Shown here: positions 32,926 through 44,589 of the stretch, in pieces
Layout of the letters: each line of letters begins with the position of its first letter
Numbering within the stretch: position 1 is the stretch's first letter
Source: Ovis canadensis
Taxonomy: Eukaryota; Chordata; Mammalia; Artiodactyla; Bovidae
Direction of reading: 5' to 3'
Assembly: GCF_042477335.2 (NCBI RefSeq)
Contig: NC_091246.1
Span: 209,683,501-209,747,500, forward strand
DNA length: 64,000 nucleotides
Translations under genes and position numbers: made by a program
The notes under the pieces: model-generated
What the model saw: the letters and a program-made list of their open reading frames with translations, nothing else
Told to the model about the DNA's origin: nothing
Databases searched by the model: none

Positions 32926-34650
32926 ATGCGGGGCTCCTGCGCGGCGGTGTCGCGCTTGCCTCTGGACCTTTGCACCCTGGCGCTGGCGCTGCTGGGAGCA
33001 CTGCCCGCGGGCGCCGGGGCGCAGCCGTACCACGGAGAGAAGGGCATCTCAGTGCCAGACCACGGCTTCTGCCAGCCCATCTCCATCCCTCTGTGCACGG
33101 ACATCGCCTACAACCAGACCATCTTGCCCAACCTGCTGGGTCACACGAACCAAGAGGAGGCGGGCCTCGAGGTGCACCAGTTCTACCCGCTGGTGAAGGT
33201 GCAGTGTTCTCCCGAGCTGCGGTTCTTCCTCTGCTCCATGTACGCACCCGTGTGTACGGTGCTCGACAAGGCCATCCCTCCGTGCCGCTCTCTGTGCGAG
33301 CGTGCCCGCCAGGGCTGTGAAGCACTCATGAACAAGTTCGGCTTCCAATGGCCTGAACGGCTGCGTTGCGAGAACTTCCCCGTGCACGGCGCTGGCGAGA
33401 TCTGCGTGGGCCAAAACACGTCGGACGGCTCCGGGGGCGCGGGCGGCGGCCCCACCGCCTACCCTACCGCACCCTACCTGCCCGACCTGCCCTTCACCGC
33501 GCTGCCTCCGGGGGCCGCCGACGGCCGGGGCCGCTCCGCTTTCCCCTTCTCGTGCCCCCGCCAGCTCAAGGTGCCCCCCTACCTGGGCTACCGCTTCCTT
33601 GGCGAGCGCGACTGCGGCGCCCCTTGCGAGCCGGGCCGCGCCAATGGCCTTATGTACTTTAAGGAGGAGGAGAGGCGCTTCGCCCGCCTCTGGGTGGGCG
33701 TGTGGTCTGTGCTGTGCTGCGCCTCGACTCTCTTCACCGTGCTCACCTACCTAGTGGACATGCGGCGGTTCAGCTACCCGGAGCGGCCCATCATCTTCCT
33801 GTCAGGCTGCTACTTCATGGTGGCCGTGGCGCACGTGGCCGGCTTCCTGCTGGAGGACCGCGCGGTGTGCGTGGAGCGCTTCTCCGACGACGGCTACCGC
33901 ACGGTGGCGCAGGGCACCAAGAAGGAGGGCTGCACCATCCTCTTCATGGTGCTCTACTTCTTCGGCATGGCCAGTTCCATCTGGTGGGTCATCTTGTCGC
34001 TCACTTGGTTCCTGGCGGCCGGCATGAAGTGGGGCCACGAGGCCATCGAGGCCAACTCGCAGTACTTCCACCTGGCCGCCTGGGCGGTGCCCGCTGTCAA
34101 GACCATCACCATCCTGGCTATGGGCCAGGTGGACGGGGACCTGCTCAGCGGGGTGTGCTACGTGGGCCTGTCCAGCGTGGACGCACTGCGGGGCTTCGTG
34201 CTGGCGCCCCTGTTCGTCTACCTCTTCATCGGCACGTCCTTCCTGCTGGCGGGCTTCGTGTCTCTCTTCCGCATCCGCACCATCATGAAGCACGACGGCA
34301 CCAAGACTGAGAAGCTGGAGAAGCTGATGGTGCGCATCGGCGTCTTCAGCGTGCTCTACACGGTGCCGGCCACCATCGTTCTGGCCTGCTACTTCTATGA
34401 GCAGGCCTTCCGCGAACACTGGGAACGCACCTGGCTCCTGCAGACTTGCAAGAGCTACGCGGTGCCCTGCCCGCCAGGCCACTTCCCGCCCATGAGCCCC
34501 GACTTTACCGTCTTCATGATCAAGTACCTGATGACCATGATCGTCGGCATCACCACTGGCTTCTGGATCTGGTCGGGCAAGACCCTGCAGTCGTGGCGCC
34601 GCTTCTACCACAGACTCAGCCACAGCAGCAAGGGGGAGACTGCGGTATGA
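32926..34650 (+). CDS. FZD7: Frizzled-7, seven-pass Wnt receptor
   Basis: FZD7 is a plasma-membrane receptor that binds Wnt ligands with LRP5/6 or other co-receptors and signals through Dishevelled to beta-catenin or planar-polarity pathways. The 574-residue length equals the length I know for mammalian FZD7, and the coding part has no intron. Residues 1-32 are a signal peptide (likely cut before QPYHGEKG). The Wnt-binding cysteine-rich domain holds ten cysteines: 49, 57, 94, 103, 110, 120, 124, 131, 148 and 160. N-glycosylation sequons are N63 and N164. A Gly/Pro-rich linker (about 168-205) follows. Seven hydrophobic segments start near 253, 288, 337, 382, 423, 470 and 527. The KTLQSW Dishevelled motif is at 552-557 and the PDZ ligand ETAV ends the protein. 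The ATG at 32926 is chosen because it gives the expected signal peptide; it has G at -3. No defect is seen. FZD1 and FZD2 are close paralogues, but the N-terminus and linker fit FZD7. Confidence 0.98.
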   Translation: MRGSCAAVSRLPLDLCTLALALLGALPAGAGAQPYHGEKGISVPDHGFCQPISIPLCTDIAYNQTILPNLLGHTNQEEAGLEVHQFYPLVKVQCSPELRFFLCSMYAPVCTVLDKAIPPCRSLCERARQGCEALMNKFGFQWPERLRCENFPVHGAGEICVGQNTSDGSGGAGGGPTAYPTAPYLPDLPFTALPPGAADGRGRSAFPFSCPRQLKVPPYLGYRFLGERDCGAPCEPGRANGLMYFKEEERRFARLWVGVWSVLCCASTLFTVLTYLVDMRRFSYPERPIIFLSGCYFMVAVAHVAGFLLEDRAVCVERFSDDGYRTVAQGTKKEGCTILFMVLYFFGMASSIWWVILSLTWFLAAGMKWGHEAIEANSQYFHLAAWAVPAVKTITILAMGQVDGDLLSGVCYVGLSSVDALRGFVLAPLFVYLFIGTSFLLAGFVSLFRIRTIMKHDGTKTEKLEKLMVRIGVFSVLYTVPATIVLACYFYEQAFREHWERTWLLQTCKSYAVPCPPGHFPPMSPDFTVFMIKYLMTMIVGITTGFWIWSGKTLQSWRRFYHRLSHSSKGETAV

Positions 34651-35630
34651 ACCCCGGCCCCTCCCCCACCCTTCCTTCCCGCCGCCGGGGGTGGGAAAGG
34701 GGAGGTAGGGAAAGAACTGCGGGGTGGGGGGACTTGTTTCTGGAACCTCCTTCCGCTCCAGTGAGAAGTCACCTGGAAATGAGAAGATATATGTAGATAT
34801 ATGTGGGTTGGGAAAAGAGGCCTGGGTGGAAATACGGTTTGGATGAAAAGACTTCTGGCAAAGACTTGCAGGATGATGCTGGTGATGGTAACAGTGATGT
34901 TAATCATGTGCGGTACGGGCCGCCTTGGGCCTGTCGGAAAAGATTGAGATCAGAAGGTTGCTGTGAGTTCTTCCCGGCTCTGGGCCGAACTGGGACTGTG
35001 AGCGATTTCCCTGCTGCAAGACAAGTGGCCTGTCCTCACTCCTGTGAGGCCCGGGTGAAAGGTACAGCTGTCTGAGGCCGCTGCTTTGTTAGGAAAAGGG
35101 AGGACACCCTGCAGTGTCCTTGTCAAGCGGTGGTCAAACCATAATCTCTTTTCACTGGGGCCAAACTGGAGTCCAGATGGGTTAATTTCCAGGGTCAGAC
35201 ATTACAGTCTCCACCTCTGCCTCCTCCCCGCCTGTTTTTCTTCCTCTACTCCTTTCAAGTCTTGTAAAATAACCATTTTGAAGTCTTGGGAGGCCAGCCT
35301 CCTAGAATCCTGATGTGAGGATGCAAAAGAAATGACAACATTTTGCAACAAGGAAAAGGAGGCAAGTAGTAGGTATTTCTACTACTTTTTTATTTTCTGG
35401 GGAAGCAGAAGGAAGAAAGAAGCCTGTTTTATTTGGTTTAATATCCTGAAAAGAAGTGATGACTTGTTGCTTTTCAAAATAGGAATGCATTTTTTTCCCT
35501 TGTCTTTGTTGTAAGAGACAAAAGAGGAAACAAGTGTCTCCCTGTGGAAAGGCACAACTGTGAAGACAGCAACTTTTATAGGCAAAGCAGCGCAAATCTG
35601 AGGTTTCCCTTTGGATGTTAATTTGGTTGT

Positions 35631-35636
35631 AATAAA
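35631..35636 (+). terminator. Possible proximal poly(A) signal of FZD7
   Basis: AATAAA in the sequence TTGTAATAAACATTCC; its use would give a 3' UTR of about 1 kb. A second AATAAA lies at 35918-35923. Confidence 0.4.
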
Positions 35637-36721
35637 CATTCCTTTTTAAGGAAAAGTGAAGGGCGGTGTGCTTCCATACCCCTTTCTGTCAGAGGTACTG
35701 ACTTGGCTAAAGGAAATGCAAGGGGTTTTGCTGTGTTTAAGTAAATTTAATTCAGAACACATGATCCAACAGGCTCTGTTAAAACATTCAGGGAAATCTC
35801 TCCCTTCATTTTCTTTTTCTTCCCTTAAACCTGCATTTAGGTTTTGTTTCAATTTTTTTTTCCCTCCAATTTGAATCCTTCAAGATAAAAGGAGAAGCAT
35901 AATGCCTTTAGCCTCATAATAAAGGAATGTTAAATTTTTTAAAAAGTCAAAGGAGCATTTTGTCCTGTTTTCTTTGTTCCATAAATCCGTTTATAAAATA
36001 TCATGTGTATGCTGACCCTGTCTTTGTGTGGCTGGGTGGGGAGGTGACCTGCAGAAATGACAGTGAGTGAAGAGGACAGTTCAAACCATGGGCCCCATTT
36101 TTAAGGAAAGTCATTAAAAGAAGGTAAACTTCAAAGTAAGTCTGGAGTTCTTTGAAATGTGCTGGATGACTTAAATTTATTAATCTTAAATCATGTACCT
36201 TTTTTTCCTCTATAATAGGACTCCAATTCCTTTGCATAATGGTCTAAAGCTGAACAGAGAATCATGGGAGCTAACCTTTACTCCACCTTTGACATCACCC
36301 TCCAATCCAGCAACACTATCCTGTTTCTCAAAACGGTCTTTAAATGCTGTTTGAAACCGTTTTTAAATCATAGAGGGTACTACAAGAGTACAAGTTGCTT
36401 TCTACGTGTAACGTTCAGTTGAGTGAAGCTGCTTTTTATATTCAAGTTTAACATTGACCTTATGTTTCTTAAACCTCCAAAACTGTCTCATTTGTCAGAT
36501 TTTTAAAACTCCCACTACACAGTTTTTGGCATCTTTTGTGTTATATCTCTTGCATGTGAAATTTGTAAAATAGAGATGAGTGCAGTATGTATATTTTGTA
36601 AATCTCCCATTTTTGTAAGAAAATATATATTGTATTTATACATTTTTACTTTGAATTTTTGTTTTGTTTTGCCTTTTAAAGTCTACAAGGAAGCCCCACT
36701 TTATCACATGTACAGATCACA

Positions 36722-36727
36722 AATAAA
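36722..36727 (+). terminator. FZD7: Distal poly(A) signal of FZD7
   Basis: AATAAA preceded by ACATGTACAGATCACA and followed at once by a T-rich run, a good cleavage context. It is the most distal signal before the sequence loses its 3'-UTR character. Confidence 0.75.
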
Positions 36728-36745
36728 TTTTTTTTAAATACAAAG

Positions 36746-39464
36746 TGAACGTTTATTTAGTTTATAGTTCCTATATAAGCCAAAGAACAGAATTTTGTAT
36801 TATGGAAAGATGGTATGGAGGGACATCCACTGAATATGTCCCTCATAAAAGAAGATGTTATATATATGAAGGTCTTTTTTCCTTGCCTTTTAAAATACAG
36901 AGTTTAATGAATGCCTTAACTGTCCTTTAATTTTTTTTTTTTCTGTTGTTGTTGCTTCCTGCCTCTCTTCCCACCACCCCAGTGCACACACACCCCTAAG
37001 CATTTTCACATCCTGCCCTGAATCATCTACTGAAGGTACAGAATAAGCATCTCTTTTAGAGAGGTGCTATCTGATCCATGTTTTTACTACACTTCAGGCA
37101 TGGAGTCCGTATCTGAAAGAGGACTAGACATTTTTGGTCCACTTTTCTGGAGATATTTTCCTTGGAGAGAATTCTGTGAATGTTTTTTTCACTGGTCAGT
37201 GTCTTTATATTCTAAGGCCCCTTACTTGAATTGTTAGGGCTTAAATCCTTTGGGTTCAGGTGACTGGAAGGTCTGTAGTTGATTCCAGAGATTATAATGG
37301 GAGCATTGCTCTGGGAGCCTCCCCGGCTGTAGGCTTCACTCTCCCTTCTAGGTCAACTGAGCTGGAGGTCAAGTGATTCCCCGAGGTGGCAGTGACTCAG
37401 CAGCTCCAGCTGTAATAGACTCCACGCCTGACCCCTGCATGGCCTCAGAAGCCACTGAAACTATTCTTTCCTCTTGCCGGGGAGGCTAACTTTGGAATCA
37501 GATTAGACGAAGAAGCCTTCACTATCCAGGCACTTTGATATTCAACAGTCCCTCAGGGAAATGATAAAGGCATTCTAAATACTTCCATTTTCAAGCCTCA
37601 CCAGATTCTTTTTTCCCCACTTTAATTCAGGTGTCTGTCTAGAGTCCACTCATTCTCCGCAGCCATCACAGCAATGGACAGGACGCTGCTGTTTCTCCTG
37701 CCCTCCCTCAGCTCTACATTTCTGCACTTCTAAAGCTCAACAGAAACAGTTCTGTTTTTGTTTTAATTAACAGGCTCACACACACATGGCTGGTGTGTTT
37801 TACAAACACAGGGAATAAAAACCAGTGACAGACAGTCCTCACCAGGAGGAGGAAGGCGTGCGGCTACACAGTGTGTGCTAAGCGGCTTTAAGATCCTCCT
37901 GGGTTTTGAACATCACAATGGGTGTGAGGTCATCTTAAACTGTGAAGATTTTGGCGTCTAGGGAAGAAAAAAAAAAGAAAAAAAAGACTTCAAGTCTCTT
38001 AAGGTTTATCTAGTTTTTGCTCATAAAATGACACCTTTTAGGTTAAAGCATGCCTCTTTTAACACCACACTAATACTGCCTGTTAAGAATGTTTGCTTTT
38101 AGAGTCGATGGAAGGCTCCCAATGGGGTTTTTGCTCTCAAATTAACTGCTAAAGGCACTTAGACCCTTCTGTGGGGAGAGCAAGGTGGTTGTTCCTGTAA
38201 ATGTGTCCCCTTCCTCTAGTCAGCACGGCCTCGTCCTTCAGAGCTCTCGCAGATTGAAGAGCCCTGGTCTTTAGTGAGGGAACAAAGACTGCGTATGAAT
38301 AAATTACTACCTGCTTTTTTGAAAGCAAAGATGAAAGTGTTCCGTTTCGTTCCTTTCACACTGTGGTGCGTCCTGAGGTAGCAGATTCTTACCTAAGAAT
38401 TTTAGAGGCTCAAGGATCTTTCAGGAGGTGCATCTTCGCAGAAAATAGGTGAAAGAGAGAGTGTGTATGGAAGGGCATGTGTGGAGTTGAGGAGAAACAC
38501 TGGTGGGAGTTTGGTGTTAATCCCTACGTGAGGAGCAGAAAGACTTGTGAAAATTGACTTCAGTTTATCAAACAAAATTAGTCTATACAATATGCAACAC
38601 CTAATCTTTTAAAGTAGGTTTGTGAGAAATCTTGGTGAGAAACAAATAAAAGCCCTATTGACAACATCTTACCCATGAAAGGTAGGTTTGTTTTTTTTTT
38701 TAATGTGCTTGATAGAAAATAGTGATATTAGCAATAGTGATATTAGTTCTCTGGACAGAACTACAGGAGTCTAACAGCTGTAGGTTTGAACCCTGTAATT
38801 ATACTGGGAAATTCTCTTCTAACTCTCCCATCTTTAATTTCACTGAAAAGGCAGGTGGCTATTTATAGATGGTATATTTTTATGTATGCATATGTGGACG
38901 GTGAATAACAGTCTACAGGGCTTCAGGAAATCCTACATGTGGGTCTGTTCTATTTTTCTCTTATTTCACTCTCAGTGACATTAATGTAAATCGATAAAAC
39001 TTGGTTCTTCAACTCTTACTTTTCAACCTGTAACATTTCTTACCTCTGAATCTATATTCCTCACATTTCATACAAAAGTAAACTAGTTAAAAGGGTACCA
39101 TTAAAATGTCAAGTCTTTGGTAAACACACATTGTGCCTCTTACTCTCTGGTTGAAAAAAAATGTTCTAATTGGAATTTTCTCAATTAGCACCACAGTGGT
39201 GGAAAAAAGGAATTTTGACCAAGACAATTGTTTATTATAAGTGATCCAGCCCAAGAAGTACTAACCAAACAGCCACTATAGAAAAGGTGCTATACCAGGG
39301 GCTGGAGGGATTCAGGATTAAAAAAAAGACACTCCACCTGAAGTAACCTGGAGCCTAATTCAGGGTGAATGAGCACAGCCTCCCCAGTGGAGGAATAAGT
39401 AAATAATTATCTTTCTAGACAGAACGTGGTAAATCATCACAGAGGCTCAAATGTTATTTGGAGT
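36746..39464. other. Unique sequence downstream of FZD7
   Basis: No exon or recognisable transposon. Short A-rich runs (37965-37985) and a small duplicated block (GATATTAGCAATAGTGATAT near 38724-38747) are the only oddities. Confidence 0.5.
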
Positions 39465-39700
39465 AATATTACTTGACATTTGGTGGCATTTACTGTTTTA
39501 AAAGCTGCTTTCACACTCATTATTTGACTTTATCCTCAAAATTATTGTAACAATCTTATGACATGGAATAAATCCTATTATAAAAATGAAGAAGCTGAGG
39601 AGCTTAGTGTGTTGAAGTGACACGGGAAGAGAAAGGGATCACATCCCATCCTTAGATTCTGAGCTCAGCCCACTTTCTGTAACATGTCACATAACCCCTC
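39465..39700 (+). repeat. MIR SINE (diverged)
   Basis: TTGACATTTGGTGGCATTTA, CTGCTTTCACACTCATTATT and AAAAATGAAGAAGCTGAGGA follow MIR order at low identity. Confidence 0.7.
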
Positions 39701-40150
39701 TCTAAAGGTACTATGAGGGTGAGTCATGGGAAGGACGCTTCTAATGGCAGAGGGTGGGTATCCAGAAAGACTGCCTTTCCCAAGAACTCAGATTATGTGA
39801 TTCTCCATAATTTTCATCCTCTTAGATCAGTTCCTTCATCTCTGGAGGCCTTTCTTTCATTAGCTGATGAAGATGACATCTGAGATGAAGACCTTCCTCC
39901 AGGGGCCTGTGATTCCATGCAGCCATTATGAATGCCGAACTGACTCATCCATTTGTGGACTGTCCACAGCTATTTTGAAATCCCAGACTAGTTGTTTTAC
40001 CCTCCTGTAGACCAGTGTGTCCCACCTCTCAGCCAGCCAAGCCAGTGTGTGCTCAGTGAAGGAAAATGAACTTCCCATTGGCCTTTTTAAGCCCAATTCA
40101 AAAAGTAAGATCATCACTGTATTACTGTACACTGAAGTAAAAATACAAGT
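39701..40150. other. Unique sequence
   Basis: No gene or repeat recognised. Confidence 0.5.
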
Positions 40151-40423
40151 TTGCTGCTGCTGCTGCTGCTGCTAAGTCATTTCAGTCGTGTCCAACTCTG
40201 TGGGACCCCATAGGGGGTCAGCCCACCAGGCTCCCCTGTCCCTGAGATTCTCCAGGCAAGAACACTGGAGTGGGTTGCCATTTCCTTCTCCAGTGCATGA
40301 AAGTGAAAAGTGAAGGTGAAGTTGTTCAGTCGTGTCCGACTCTTAGCTACCCCATGGACTGCAGCCCATCAGGCTCCTCCGTCTATGGGATTTTCCAGGC
40401 AAGAGTACTGGAGTGGGGTGCCA
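40151..40423 (-). mobile_element. Bov-A2 SINE (two monomers), antisense
   Basis: (TGC)6 tail, first monomer (AGTCATTTCAGTCGTGTCCA), linker TGCATGAAAGTGAAAAGTGA, then second monomer (TTGTTCAGTCGTGTCCGACT). This is the standard dimer structure of Bov-A2. Confidence 0.94.
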
Positions 40424-41984
40424 AGTTAGGGGGCTATCTAATCTCTTGAGCTAGCTACCGTGCCTTTCCTCATGCCTGTTTGTAGCAATTGCTTTCTGCC
40501 ACTGGAAGCATGCCTTCCTCAACACCAAAGGGCTATGTTGAATCATATCTTCCTGGTTTCTTTCAAAGACCACATCCATATTTCCTGGTTGGCTGCAATC
40601 TTCTATCTTGGAATTCCCATTACTGGATATTTCACAGCCAAGTCAACATTCTATGTGGCTGAAATAATATGACAAAGTTTTTGATTCTGAACAGTTATGC
40701 CAGCCAAAACCTTAAATGCTTCTCTAGGTCATTGTCCCTAAAGCCTCTTTCAGAAGTCTTCAAACTAACAAAATAAAACTGAAGCTACTGTGAGGGATTC
40801 TATCGTGCCTTGGCTGGGGGTCTACCTCACTTTGGAATGGTCCTTTTGGGGAGCTCAAGTCCACCTCTTTTGCTATTGACCTTCCTTTAAACTGCTTCCC
40901 ACCTACAAATCTGTTTCTGTGGTATAACCCAGGCATCAGTTCAGCTTTGAGTTCAAGAAGTGGGTCTCTAAGAGATGGGCATATCAGAAGCAAGAGAGGG
41001 CATTTAGGAGGCAGAAACAAAGGGAGGAAGAGTAAGGAGATAAAGCGCCCTATACTCCATGAATGGAAACAAACTGCTCAACTGGTTTCAGCAAGACAAA
41101 CTAATATTACTCACTCTTAGAAAAAGTGATCCTTCAACTTCAGCGTGGTCCTGCAGACTCTGGAGGACAATTCACTGAACGAGAAAAGCATCTTGGGGAG
41201 GGTATGGTGGGATAGCAAATAGGAAGTGTAGTAACCAATAATGAAACATGTGTGGCATAACCTAGCACCAGTTATATATTTTCATTTCCAAAGGAAAACA
41301 AATGGCATGTAGCATTTAGTTCCAGATTCCAAATCTGGGATAACTGGAAGGAGAGATGAGTGGCAGCTGGTCCCTGAGTTGCTTTTTGCAGCAGAAGTAC
41401 AGAATAAGCCCTCAAGTTAAAATCATGGATTATCTTCAATGCCAACAAATCATTTCTTGAGGACCTAGGACATGCCAGATGCTATGCCAGGCCCTGGGTA
41501 TAGCAGACTGACTTCTGGAAATTGTTATCCTGAGTCTTAGCCAGAACTAAGCACACACTTCTTACCTCACATATTTCCCACCCCAGCCTCTAGAATAGGG
41601 AATAGGCCAGAAAAACCATTCTTAGTGTTTACAAATTCTTTCTCCTCACTGTACCAAAGTACAATAAGTCGTTAATGGTATCTTGATCTTGCTCTGAAGA
41701 TGGAGAAACTGATGAGGCTAAAAGCAGCTTGAGTGTCACAAGTAAACAAAAGCCAGGCCATAGTGAAGGACACACTCATGATTCCCAAAGACCCTGAATG
41801 TGGCCATCTTTTCCACCAGAGCAGTGTGCTTCAAGATATGATGAGGCCAGAGGAAAGGGACCATAGGAGGTCAGGGGAGTGATGGGTGACTTCCCAGCTT
41901 TGGGAAAAGGAGCATGATTACCCAAACACATTGCTAAGGGCAGTGAAGGCTGGCTTTTTGTACTTTGTTGGTATCATCATTGTC
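40424..41984. other. Unique sequence
   Basis: No gene. The segment near 41440-41510 resembles an eroded old LINE/MIR end but cannot be named. Confidence 0.45.
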
Positions 41985-42300
41985 TTTATCATTGCTAACA
42001 TGTATTAAATATTGGCCATGTGCTAAGCTCTATGTACAATACAGCACAGTATAGCAGTTAAGATAATCCACACACAGCCCAGAACCACAGTACTTGACAC
42101 CTAAGAAGTGATAGATAAATGTCAGCATTACTATTATTAATATATAATTATTTCATTTATTCTTCACAATAACTCTGAGAGGTAGGTATCATCCCCACCA
42201 CCACCACCACCCCCCCCACCCCGCCCTCACTTTACAGGCTCTGAAAGGTAAGCCTCAAAGCAGAAAATTTATATAGCCGTGCCCCCAGTCACCCAGCTAC
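41985..42300 (+). repeat. Eroded MIR sequence with C-rich tract
   Basis: TGGCCATGTGCTAAGCTCTA, ATTCTTCACAATAACTCTGA and GAGGTAGGTATCATCCCC follow MIR order. A (CCA)n and poly-C tract (about 42195-42226) interrupts it. Two overlapping fragments are possible. Confidence 0.65.
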
Positions 42301-42884
42301 AGATATTTACTGAGGTCTCAAAATCTTCTAAGCATCATTCTTTTTAATTTAAACCAGGATTGAAGTGAGGGTAAGCAATGAGAATAAGTTACATCAGGAC
42401 AGAATGGAATCAAGCAGGACTTTTGCAGTGCTAGTCCCAGGAAGTGTTTGTTTGTTTTGGTTTTTTAGTGAGAGGCAGAAGACTCATAAGTGCTATTTAA
42501 ATTCTGAGGGCTGGATGCCCCCTTGTTCTTGCCTGAGTTTCTAATTTGGGGTTCAAGGGCCTGGCAGCAAGAAGGAACCTGTGAAAGTGCTTCCCAAACC
42601 ACTCCCCACCCCAGATGCAGCCCCTCAAAAGGCTGGTTTGAGTCCCTCCAGAGGCTTCCTCAACCTTCCGTGCCAGTTCCAGCCTGAGAGTTGGGACAAG
42701 GGCTTAGAGGGAAGACTCCTGCTCCTTGCTAACCAGGGGTCAGTGAGTGGGAGCATAAGGACAACAGCACTCGTGTGGCAGAGACCCCCTAAAGCCCTAT
42801 TGCAAGAATCACAGGAGCCTCCACAGTACTGTTACCATGGATATTATATCAGTGTTATCATATCAAAATGATAATATGGTAGCT
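42301..42884. other. Unique sequence
   Basis: A 96-codon frame (42581-42871) has no recognisable features. No repeat named. Confidence 0.45.
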
Positions 42885-43110
42885 TACTCTGTGCAGGTTC
42901 TTTGTGAAGCACCTGCATTAACTCGATCTATACAACAACAGTATGAGTTGGAAACTATTCTTTTTCTCATTTTATAGACTCTCAGTATGGGATTCTGGAA
43001 TCTCACTGAGCATCAGAATCGAATAAGAGAGCACGTGTGGAAGCATCCTACCCTAAATACCCTTGTACTGTCTCCAGGTTACAGAAGGGGCAACTGAGGC
43101 ACAGAGAATT
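42885..43110 (+). repeat. MIR SINE (diverged)
   Basis: TCTTTGTGAAGCACCTGCAT, ACTATTCTTTTTCTCATTTT and GGGCAACTGAGGCACAGAGA follow MIR order. Confidence 0.7.
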
Positions 43111-43136
43111 GATCTGGGCCTTAAGGATGTAGTGCA

Positions 43137-43362
43137 TGTGTGCGTGTTAAGTCACTTTAGTCATGTCCAACCCTTTGAGACCCCATGGACTAGCCCTTCA
43201 GGCTCCTCTGTCCATGGGATTCTCCAGGCAAGAATACTGTTGTGGGTTGCCATGCCTTCCTCCAGAGGATTTTCCCAAACCAGGGCTCAAATTTGCATCT
43301 CTTATTATGTCTCCTGCATTGGCAGGCGGGTTCTTTACCACTAGCACCACCTGGGAAGCCCT
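43137..43362 (-). mobile_element. Bov-tA SINE, antisense
   Basis: Full-length inverted copy from TTAAGTCACTTTAGTCATGT to CACCACCTGGGAAGCCC. Confidence 0.93.
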
Positions 43363-43372
43363 TAAGATGTTC

Positions 43373-43972
43373 AGTTCAGTTCAGTTCAGTCGCTCAGTCG
43401 TGTCCGACTCTTTGCGACCCCATGAATCGCAGCACGCCAGGCCTCCCTGTCCATCACCAACTCCCGGATTCACCCAAACACACGTGCATTGAGTCAGTGA
43501 TGCCATCCAGCCGTCTCATCCTCTGTCGTCCCCTTCTCCTCCTGCCCCCAATCCCTCCCAGCATCAGGGTCTTTTCCAATGAGTCAACTCTTCATATGAG
43601 GCGGCCAAAGTACTGGAGTTTCAGCTTTAGCATAAGCCCCTCCAATGAACACCCAGGACTGATCTCCTTTAGAATGGACTGGCTGAATCTCCTTGCAGTC
43701 CAAGGGACTCTCAAGAGTCTTCTCCAACACCACAGTTCAAAAGCATCAATTATTCAGCGCTCAGCCTTCTTCACAGTCCAACTCTCACATCCATACACGA
43801 CCACTGGAAAAACCATAGCCTTGACTAGATGGACCTTTGTTGGCAAAGTAATGTCTCTGCTTTTGAATATGCTGTGTAGGCTGGTCATAACTTTTCTTCC
43901 AAGGAGTAAGCATCTTTTAATTTCATGGCTGCAATCACCATCTGCAGTGATTTTGGAGCCCCCAAAAATTGA
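43373..43972 (-). mobile_element. BovB LINE 3' end, antisense
   Basis: About 600 bp from the TTCAG terminal repeats into ORF2, including the antisense of '[20 protein letters not shown]'. It stops after GGAGCCCCCAAAAATTGAGG and lies 10 bp from the Bov-tA. Confidence 0.92.
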
Positions 43973-44545
43973 GGCATATTTTAGGTCGTTTCCCCCTTGG
44001 AGTGCTCTTTAACAAAACGAGATTGAGTGGAAAGAATGAAAACAATTCCAGGGACTGTAGTTCAATTCTTCTTCCTCCCACACCTTGCTCTGAAAAGTGT
44101 GAATTCTCAGGGAACACTCTGTTTGTTGTTGCTGTTCTTTAATAAAAAAATAAAACAGCAAAAATAAATCCAGTGCATTTGCAGAGAAAGAAGTAAGAGA
44201 GCAGTGCCTCTGCCCTGACGGTGAACACCAGGAGCTCTGAGCCCACTGCACCTCCCCTGCCACATTTCTGCAGGCTTACGACATGCGCCTGTGAGATAAC
44301 TGGATTTCCGACCGGGAGAAGAGTGTAGTCATAGGGGACTTCATAGCAGAAACTGGTAAATAAGAAACACAAACAGTTTTGCCCAGTGCAATTATCTGCC
44401 AGTCTTCTCATCAAACCCTGATAGTTAGATATAAGGAGAATCCAGACCCTCTTCATTAGTTTATGGGACTAGATGAGCTTTAGATTGCTTAGAAATTAAA
44501 GAGTCTCACAGAAAATCAAGTCATGCATAAAAGAAATGACAGGTA
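43973..44545. other. Unique sequence
   Basis: No gene or repeat recognised. Confidence 0.45.
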
Positions 44546-44589
44546 GGTGGTGGTGGTGGTGGTGGTGGTTGTGTGTGTGTGTGTGTGTG
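44546..44589. repeat. (GGT)n(GT)n compound microsatellite
   Basis: About eight GGT/TGG units run directly into about ten GT units. Confidence 0.95.

Larger units (their letters stand above)
31330..34690. other. CpG island over the FZD7 promoter and coding region
   Basis: Dense CpG and high GC begin near 31330 and stay high through the coding sequence to just past the stop codon, then fall sharply in the AT-rich 3' UTR. The boundaries are by eye. An island over a broad promoter fits a developmentally regulated single-exon gene. Confidence 0.85.
34651..36745 (+). other. FZD7: FZD7 3' UTR (inferred)
   Basis: About 2.1 kb of AT-rich, transposon-free sequence between the stop codon and the distal poly(A) signal. 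Its length suits the roughly 2-kb 3' UTR known for mammalian FZD7 mRNAs. Several ATTTA pentamers occur (for example 36634-36638), compatible with a short-lived regulated mRNA. The end point is inferred from the signal at 36722. Confidence 0.75.

Noticed and set aside
32639..33325. 228-codon minus-strand frame opposite FZD7
   Set aside because: A shadow of stop-poor GC-rich coding DNA. It has no family resemblance and the opposite strand is a certain gene.
33702..34310. 202-codon + frame inside FZD7 in another frame
   Set aside because: Out-of-frame overlap within FZD7 codons; low-complexity Gly/Arg/Leu composition and no known overlapping product.
33802..34623. 273-codon minus-strand frame opposite FZD7
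   Set aside because: Antisense frame created by the FZD7 codon pattern; rich in His/Asp/Glu as expected from reversed codons, with no domain.
40151..40180. (TGC)n as a coding or disease-type triplet repeat
   Set aside because: It is the tail of a Bov-A2 SINE, seen also (inverted) at the Bov-A2 near 53720.
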